Positions 5,947 through 10,713 of a stretch of 10,713 nt of DNA are shown piece after piece. The stretch spans positions 1-10,713 of the forward strand of contig CAKOKF010000037.1 in the NCBI GenBank assembly GCA_934090775.1. Direction: 5' to 3'. Origin of the DNA: an uncultured Bacilli bacterium (GTDB lineage: Bacteria; Bacillota_I; Bacilli_A; RF39; UBA660). The notes below the pieces were generated by a model. That model saw only the letters and a program-made list of their open reading frames with translations, was not told the DNA's origin and ran no database searches. How positions within the stretch are numbered: the stretch's first letter is position 1; each line of letters starts with the position of its first letter. The position numbers were made by a program, and so were the translations under genes.

Positions 5947-7299
5947 TTAGAAAATTCCTAATATTTTTAAATGGGCTGAATAATCTTTATCACTATATTC
6001 TTTTGATTTTTCTTCAATGTATTTAATAACTTCATTATTTGTTTTCGAATCCATTTCTTTCTTAAAAATATGGTTTTTAAAATTATCGATAAACTTAGTA
6101 TAATCCAAAGCCAAAATACGACTTCCTGATATAAAGGCTATTTCATTAATATTAGCATCTTGACATTTATATTTATAATCTTGTCTACATTTTCTACATA
6201 TCGCATCAGCACATATATCATAGTTATCTTTGCTTATTTTACTTATACTTAACAAATCTTTCATACTTACAGTTTGGTACTTTTCTGTAAATAAATTTTT
6301 TTTATATTTTTGCAAAAATTCAATTGTATCTATAATAATTATTATTCTTTCATAATAATTACTTACCACATTGAAATTATTTGTATTGTTTTTTATTAAT
6401 TTAAAATGATTAAATTTTAAAAAGTCTCTAAATTCTTCTACAATAAAATTCAAATAATTTTTTTCTTTAATTTGATCAACTGTTGATAAGTCTATTTTTT
6501 CAGTTGTTCTTAGGCGTTCAATTAGTTCTACTTTCTCATTACAGTAGCACCAATTTGCCATTGCTTCAGTAATCTTCCATTTATCATTTTTATATTTTTG
6601 TTTAAATTTACTAATTTCAAGTTCAAATTCGGTTATTTGTGAAGTAACATTAATAATTTTTCTACGATCGATTTTTGATTTTGGCTTTTTTAACTCCATA
6701 TCATAATCTTCTTTTATTAATTTAGTAATTCTTTTGTATTCATCTTCTAAATCTTTAGACATGATAAAGGAATGATCTTCATGTATCCTTTTAAAACTTT
6801 TAACTTTATCATCAATTCCTAAAGAAATACTTTCTGCGTAACTTATATTTTTAAGAACTTTTTGTTTTTCTCTTCTTTCTTTAGCATATAGTTTACGATC
6901 TTCCTTAGAATTATTTTTAATTGAATCAAAATATTTAATACACTCGCTGCCAACAATTAGTTTCTTTTTATTTTCTAGATTTCTTATTTTATAAAGTAAA
7001 TCTATATTTTTATGTCCACATAACTGGCAATCAATTTTTTGGCCTTTACTTTCTTCTTCATATGGTATAGCAATCCATTCTTTTTCTGCCACTTCAAATA
7101 TATTATTCCATTCGTTTAATAAAAAGTTTTGAAGGTAAGGCGGTAATTGTTCAAAATCCTTTTTGGTCATTCTTGGAAAATTGTCGACATAAGACATAGC
7201 ATTAACAATTTTAGGATGTTGTTTACTAATTTCACTTAACACAAATAAATTAGCTACTTTACGAATAAGTGTAAAATTTTTATTCTTTTCTTCTACCAT
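5947..7299 (-). CDS. Uncharacterised protein with two Cys clusters (putative zinc-binding)
   Basis: I do not recognise this 450-residue protein. An N-terminal cluster at about 89-124 has Cys91 and Cys94 (DCQLCGHKNI) plus Cys120 in LIVGSECIKYF; with His96 this could hold zinc. A C-terminal cluster reads CADAICRKCRQDYKYKC (363-379), giving Cys363, Cys368, Cys371 and Cys379. Between them the chain is highly charged, Lys/Glu-rich and probably helical, with a likely coiled region at about 125-240. No signal peptide or membrane segment is seen, so it should be cytoplasmic. Paired zinc knuckles and basic helices suggest nucleic-acid binding, by analogy only. The ATG (7297-7299) has AAAGGAG 8 nt upstream, an excellent site. 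It stands alone between the transposase remnant and the radical SAM promoter, so it may be accessory cargo. No clear promoter is visible. Confidence 0.88.
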   Translation of the reverse strand: MVEEKNKNFTLIRKVANLFVLSEISKQHPKIVNAMSYVDNFPRMTKKDFEQLPPYLQNFLLNEWNNIFEVAEKEWIAIPYEEESKGQKIDCQLCGHKNIDLLYKIRNLENKKKLIVGSECIKYFDSIKNNSKEDRKLYAKERREKQKVLKNISYAESISLGIDDKVKSFKRIHEDHSFIMSKDLEDEYKRITKLIKEDYDMELKKPKSKIDRRKIINVTSQITEFELEISKFKQKYKNDKWKITEAMANWCYCNEKVELIERLRTTEKIDLSTVDQIKEKNYLNFIVEEFRDFLKFNHFKLIKNNTNNFNVVSNYYERIIIIIDTIEFLQKYKKNLFTEKYQTVSMKDLLSISKISKDNYDICADAICRKCRQDYKYKCQDANINEIAFISGSRILALDYTKFIDNFKNHIFKKEMDSKTNNEVIKYIEEKSKEYSDKDYSAHLKILGIF

Positions 7300-7392
7300 T
7301 TTTTACTGCTCCTTTATGATAAAATATTTATTCCATAATTTTATTTTTAATGGATAATTTCATCATAACATGAAACAGTTAATTGTAATTAT

Positions 7393-8002
7393 CTATCTAA
7401 CAAATGTGACGAATATTCACATTTGTTAAACTGATAATCTTTATTTTTCTTTGATATTTCGTCTAATTTGTCATACATGATATATCAAGTATAATGAAAT
7501 AGACTTACTCCGTACACGACTTTAGGAAACATATATTCTTATACTATAAGTTATGGTTCATACATATATAATAGTGTGTATTCCACTAAATCTCTAATGT
7601 AAAATAGCTTAACATGCATTCTTTTTTCTATTTAGCAATATATCTAATACTTTCTTATGAATCGGATTATTTAATACAAATGCGTATTTTTCATCTCTTG
7701 TATCAGCCTTAAATTCATCAAATGATATCACCCTAAATCTTTTCTTATTTGAATTTTTACTTTATTTGAGATATTACCTTTATCAACATTTGTATTTAAT
7801 TTTTCTATAAATATCTTATTACAATTATAACAATGATATCTTTTTTTAGAACCACAACTATCTAAATAAAGACTTCTTATAAGCTTTAATTTATCATGTA
7901 CTGAACTTGTAAATTTATTACAAACCTGACACCCTACTTTCTTTTTTTATTCTCAATAGTAACCTCTATTAATCCATTACTATTTTAATTAACATTAACT
8001 AT
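7393..8002 (-). pseudogene. Decayed ISL3-family transposase remnant
   Basis: About 610 nt of a gene that is normally near 1.2-1.3 kb. Three pieces in different frames are recognisable. At 7728-7937 is the N-terminal zinc ribbon: VGCQVCNKFTSSVHD, then KKRYHCYNCNKIFIEKL. At 7609-7746 is the ISL3 hallmark VISFDEFKADTRDEKYA followed by KKVLDILLNRKK. At 7393-7620 is the next part of the DDE domain: MYEP-stop-LIV-stop-EYMFPKVV, then SLFHYT, then YDKLDEI. The helix-turn-helix region of roughly 80-100 residues between pieces one and two is deleted, as is the C-terminal part. AAGGAGG at 8008-8014 is probably the old ribosome site, with ATA at 8000-8002 where ATG is expected; an in-frame TAA and a frameshift in an A-run (near 7945) follow. 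No terminal repeats could be assigned. It marks past IS insertion between the polysaccharide genes and the cargo genes. Confidence 0.87.
7398..7428. repeat. Perfect 12-bp inverted repeat (7-nt loop)
   Basis: TAACAAATGTGA (7398-7409) and TCACATTTGTTA (7417-7428) form a perfect hairpin around CGAATAT. Neither strand shows a T run directly after it, so it is not a standard terminator. It lies at the decayed end of the transposase and about 100 nt upstream of the Cys-cluster gene, so it could be an operator, an insulating hairpin, or part of an element end. Confidence 0.6.
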
Positions 8003-8091
8003 TTTAACCTCCTTACTATTTAATTCTATTAACAAATAATAATCTTTAATCTATACTCACATTCCTATTATTATTTACTACATATTACCAC

Positions 8092-8203
8092 ATAAAAAGA
8101 GATGAAATTCTATCATCTCTCTTCACACTAGATTTTATTGAAACGCTCTTTCTAAATAAGTTTTATCACATTTACGTGTTTCTTTTTATTTAGTGTGAAC
8201 TTT
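8092..8203 (-). ncRNA. Putative structured small RNA with its own -10 box and terminator
   Basis: A perfect TATAAT (minus strand, 8210-8215) predicts a start at about 8203. Four nt later TTCACACTA (8191-8199) begins a helix with TAGTGTGAA (8122-8130), extendable by three pairs. Nested inside is GAAAC (8178-8182) pairing with GTTTC (8140-8144), with room for two short inner hairpins. An 8-bp hairpin with a T run (8094-8120) follows at once. The whole reads as a transcript of about 110 nt with closed outer stem, branched core and terminator, containing no open frame. It matches no RNA family I can name. AT-rich DNA makes chance pairing common and the -35 is weak, so this is a hypothesis. Confidence 0.4.
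8094..8120 (-). terminator. Intrinsic terminator downstream of the flippase gene / putative small RNA
   Basis: On the minus strand AGAGATGA, loop TAGAATT and TCATCTCT form a perfect 8-bp stem (8098-8120) followed directly by TTTT. It is the clearest intrinsic terminator in the window and would end transcripts from the polysaccharide genes (flippase stop at 8309) or from the putative small RNA. Confidence 0.65.
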
Positions 8204-8213
8204 AAAGGTATTA

Positions 8214-8236
8214 TAATCTAACTCCCTATTAGATTA
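8214..8236. repeat. Perfect 8-bp inverted repeat overlapping a -10 box
   Basis: TAATCTAA (8214-8221) and TTAGATTA (8229-8236) flank a 7-nt centre, CTCCCTA. The left arm overlaps the -10 box at 8210-8215, so the palindrome sits between -10 and -35, where a repressor dimer would bind. In read-through RNA from the flippase gene it would instead form a hairpin. Confidence 0.5.
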
Positions 8237-8308
8237 CTGATAAACATAATTAATAAAAATTTCAAACAGTTCATAATTTATCGTTAATCAGCATTTTTAT
8301 GTTTTTAG

Positions 8309-9733
8309 TTATCTTTTAATTTTTTTGAACAAAACGCTTAATAAATTTTTAATCATATTTTTATTAAAAACAATAAAGAATACTAAACACATGGAAACAT
8401 TTATAATATTTAGAGTAAAATTGTTTTTTAAATAAATAAATGTTACAACAAAAAATAATATAAATGAAAATATTAAAAATTTATAATCAATTTTTAAATT
8501 AACATACTTTCTTATATCTATTATTCTATAAATAGTCATTGAACCGAAAGCAATTATTGTTGATAAAATTGCGGCCCATATGCCAATTTTTCTTATAAGG
8601 AAAAAATCTGTAATAACATTAATTATTGCGGCAAACAAAGATGTAGTCGCTACTTCTTTCGTAAGCTTTTTTGCAATGTAAATTCCCGAAAGCAAACCAA
8701 CAATAACATTTAATATTGAGCCAAAAAGTAAAAAAGGTATGTACCTATATGCTTCAATGTAAGATTCGTCTATCAAAATTTTAAAAAGAAATGGTAACAC
8801 TGAAATTAGTAAAAGTGATAAAAAGTAAAACAGTTTATACATTTCATTAAAAGTGGAAGAAAAAAAGGCATCTCTATCTTTTGGATTATCATTTATGTGA
8901 ATAGAGGCGCTTTCCGACCAAGAAAGATTAAAAATATTATATACAGCTATAAAAGCAGCTGAAAATTTATTAGAAACTGAATATATGCCATTAGCTGAAA
9001 CTCCTAAAAAATATGACACTATTGTCTTATCCGAAGCATTAATTATCCACCAATTTACCGAATTTGGGACTAATGGCAGGGAATATTTTAATAATTCTTT
9101 GACTCTTTTCTTATCATAATTTTTTAACTTTATACAGTTTATTATATCTAGTTTAAAAAAACAATAACACGAACAAGCAAAATTTGATATTATTTGACTT
9201 ATAAAAACACCGCTAACCCCCATATTAAACTTCAACAAAAATATTAAATTTAAGAATACAGATGTTAATCCAGCAATTATACTTCCTTTTGCATAATCGA
9301 TATTTTCGCCTAACCCGCGAGCAATAGATAATAAGTAGTTTGATATCATTGTTATTAAAACAAGTAAAGCTAAATAAAATCCATACTTAATTTTAAAGCA
9401 AAAAGTAAATGCAGTTATAGATAGCAAACCTATTATTAGTAAAATGCCCAATGTCAAAGCGCTAGACATAATATATACTCTTTTATTATTTTCATCTTTT
9501 CTGTTGTCAATCAAATATCTAAATATCGCATTTTCTAACTGCAACGATATAAGAGGTGATAAAAGAGTTACATAGGTTGTAATTAAGTCCATAACTCCAT
9601 ATTGTTCGGTAGTTAGAACAGCTGTATATAATGGTAACAAAAGAAAAACAATAAATTGTGTGCTTCCTTTTCCTAATAAAATAATTAAGGAATTTTTTAC
9701 TAATTCTTTTGAGTTTTCATTTACTTTATTCAT
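8309..9733 (-). CDS. Wzx-type lipid-linked oligosaccharide flippase (MOP superfamily)
   Basis: This 474-residue integral membrane protein should flip undecaprenyl-linked repeat units across the membrane for capsule or exopolysaccharide assembly. It has about 12-14 hydrophobic segments. The N-terminal part (KNSLIILLGKGSTQFIVFLL, then EQYGVMDLITTY) is typical of Polysacc_synt proteins. The central segment YSLPLVPNSVNWWIINASD followed by YFLGVSANGIYSVSNKF is the hallmark of the second half of these exporters. The ATG at 9731-9733 was chosen because GGAG lies 7 nt upstream. Earlier in-frame codons would add residues with no ribosome site, inside the neighbouring gene. It overlaps the pyruvyl transferase-like gene by 8 nt, so both belong to one polysaccharide operon, of which it is the last intact gene. 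A terminator lies about 200 nt downstream. The sugar substrate cannot be read from sequence. Confidence 0.96.
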   Translation of the reverse strand: MNKVNENSKELVKNSLIILLGKGSTQFIVFLLLPLYTAVLTTEQYGVMDLITTYVTLLSPLISLQLENAIFRYLIDNRKDENNKRVYIMSSALTLGILLIIGLLSITAFTFCFKIKYGFYLALLVLITMISNYLLSIARGLGENIDYAKGSIIAGLTSVFLNLIFLLKFNMGVSGVFISQIISNFACSCYCFFKLDIINCIKLKNYDKKRVKELLKYSLPLVPNSVNWWIINASDKTIVSYFLGVSANGIYSVSNKFSAAFIAVYNIFNLSWSESASIHINDNPKDRDAFFSSTFNEMYKLFYFLSLLLISVLPFLFKILIDESYIEAYRYIPFLLFGSILNVIVGLLSGIYIAKKLTKEVATTSLFAAIINVITDFFLIRKIGIWAAILSTIIAFGSMTIYRIIDIRKYVNLKIDYKFLIFSFILFFVVTFIYLKNNFTLNIINVSMCLVFFIVFNKNMIKNLLSVLFKKIKR

Positions 9734-10713
9734 TTTTCTTCTCCACGTCAAGTGAGTTACACAAATATTCAACTGATTCTTCAAGATATTTTTTCTTTAA
9801 CTCATTCACCTTTGCATAATTAATATTCTCATTTAATAAATTTAATCCACTGTCAGCATCGTTAAAAATCCTATCTTGTAATTCAAATTTTTCTAATAAA
9901 TCTGATACTTTATTTTTACTTTTTACAAAACAAATGAAGTTTTTTTCAAAAATAATTGAAAATACGCTTCCATGAAAAGTTGAAGTTATTATGTAATCAG
10001 CGTTTTTAATATATGACAAAAATTCAAACGGACTTGCTATTATATTTTTATCGCACCAATCATAATATTTTGTTATAGAAACTAATTTTTTATTTAATTT
10101 AGCAGCTATTTTTTTTATAATTGATACCTGCTCATCAGTAAAGTTGTGACCATAAACTATTATATAGTTTTTTAATTTAACATCTGACATCTTTGTCATA
10201 TAACAATTAGATAAAAAAGTTGGATCTAATACCATCGTAATATTCTTGAATCCAAAATCAGATAATAAATTAAAAGTATTCTTATCTCTAGCCGATAAAC
10301 ACTCAAACATTTCAAAATCCAAATTACCATTGTATCTCTTTATATCGTCTTTTGTAATATCATTACAACTTGGAGCATAAGTAATAATTTTTTTATTTTT
10401 GAAATTGTATCCAAAAAATTCATCATAATGAGTAAATGAATCATTGTTTACATTCCATATTTCGTCACTCCCTATAATAACATATTTTATACTTTCATCG
10501 TTGTTTACTTCATCTAAATCAATCAATTTAAAATACTTCATCATTTTAGAAAATTTTATTTTCAACATGATTTTTCTTATAGCCTTTATAAATAATTGCT
10601 TATTACTAGATTTTTTAATTGTGACTGACTTATTATTCACACTTGTATTATCATTTTTTAAATGTAGATAAACTGGTTCAAAGCCAATGTTTTTTATGTA
10701 TTCACCTAATGAA
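9726..10713 (-). CDS. Polysaccharide pyruvyl transferase-family protein (partial, 5' end outside window)
   Basis: The frame is open to the right edge, giving 328 visible residues; the start lies outside. The first residues (SLGEYIKNIGFEPVYLHL) correspond to the region after the glycine-rich NYGxxLQ entry motif of this family, so only some 20-40 residues are missing. A GTG at 10640 is a poor alternative start because the family's conserved N-terminus precedes it. Other features are YVIIGSDEIWN (visible residues about 77-87), a characteristic GSD-W motif, and DYIITSTFHGSVFSIIF near the C-terminus, the typical S-FHG motif. Members add ketal-pyruvate, or act in related GT-B-fold steps, on cell-surface polysaccharides; the exact reaction here is uncertain. 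The 8-nt overlap with the flippase gene places it in a capsule or exopolysaccharide operon. Confidence 0.93.
   Translation of the reverse strand, partial: SLGEYIKNIGFEPVYLHLKNDNTSVNNKSVTIKKSSNKQLFIKAIRKIMLKIKFSKMMKYFKLIDLDEVNNDESIKYVIIGSDEIWNVNNDSFTHYDEFFGYNFKNKKIITYAPSCNDITKDDIKRYNGNLDFEMFECLSARDKNTFNLLSDFGFKNITMVLDPTFLSNCYMTKMSDVKLKNYIIVYGHNFTDEQVSIIKKIAAKLNKKLVSITKYYDWCDKNIIASPFEFLSYIKNADYIITSTFHGSVFSIIFEKNFICFVKSKNKVSDLLEKFELQDRIFNDADSGLNLLNENINYAKVNELKKKYLEESVEYLCNSLDVEKKNE

Noticed and set aside
8122..8199. 78-bp MITE bounded by 9-bp inverted repeats
   Set aside because: The ends have no visible target-site duplication, and the adjoining -10 box and terminator fit an RNA gene better.
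7300..8308. CRISPR array, tRNA or rRNA in the large gap
   Set aside because: No regularly spaced direct repeats, no cloverleaf with TTC-type arm, and no conserved rRNA segments were seen; the gap is explained by the transposase remnant and the inverted-repeat block.
9734..9784. Longer N-terminus for the flippase
   Set aside because: The extra residues lie inside the preceding gene without a ribosome site, while GGAG is well placed for the ATG at 9733.
10444..10671. Forward-strand hydrophobic open frame
   Set aside because: It is antisense to the pyruvyl transferase-family gene; its hydrophobicity is what the complement of an AT-rich Lys/Asn-rich gene gives.

Overview
The window is very AT-rich (well under 35% GC by eye), and every supported gene reads on the minus strand, so transcription runs from position 10713 towards 1. 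Shine-Dalgarno sites are AGGAG-like, gene ends overlap by 4 to 29 nt, TGA is a stop and TGG encodes Trp (standard code), and sortase, VanZ and CpsC/CpsD proteins are present. Together these suggest a low-GC Gram-positive bacterium (Bacillota, perhaps an uncultured gut lineage near the Bacilli/Erysipelotrichia). The exact taxon cannot be read from the sequence.

Right end (about 8309-10713): two surface-polysaccharide genes, a polysaccharide pyruvyl transferase-family protein (5' end outside the window) and a Wzx-type flippase. Middle (about 7300-8308): a kilobase without an intact gene. It holds a heavily decayed, internally deleted ISL3-family transposase and, between it and the flippase, a compact block (about 8092-8236) with a -10-like box, nested inverted repeats and a hairpin followed by a T run. 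That block could be a small structured RNA or a composite terminator.

5947-7299 is an unrecognised 450-residue protein with two Cys clusters. 3979-5830 is a tightly overlapping pair, a cobalamin-binding-fold radical SAM protein and a uracil-DNA-glycosylase-like iron-sulfur protein whose catalytic motif is degenerate, behind a near-consensus promoter. 1353-3812 is a coupled three-gene unit: a small secreted protein with a C-terminal anchor, a class D-like sortase, and a VanZ-domain membrane protein with a long N-terminal extension.

The left end (1-1303) starts with an extended -10 promoter, then a 41-residue membrane microprotein, a CpsC/Wzz-like chain-length regulator and the start of its partner tyrosine kinase CpsD. 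CpsC and CpsD normally control export and length of capsule or exopolysaccharide, so both ends of the window serve envelope polysaccharide. The sortase/VanZ unit also acts at the envelope; the radical SAM pair and the Cys-cluster protein look like accessory cargo beside an old transposon scar. The best candidates for something undescribed are the radical SAM/UDG-like pair, the sortase with a non-LPXTG partner, and the putative small RNA.
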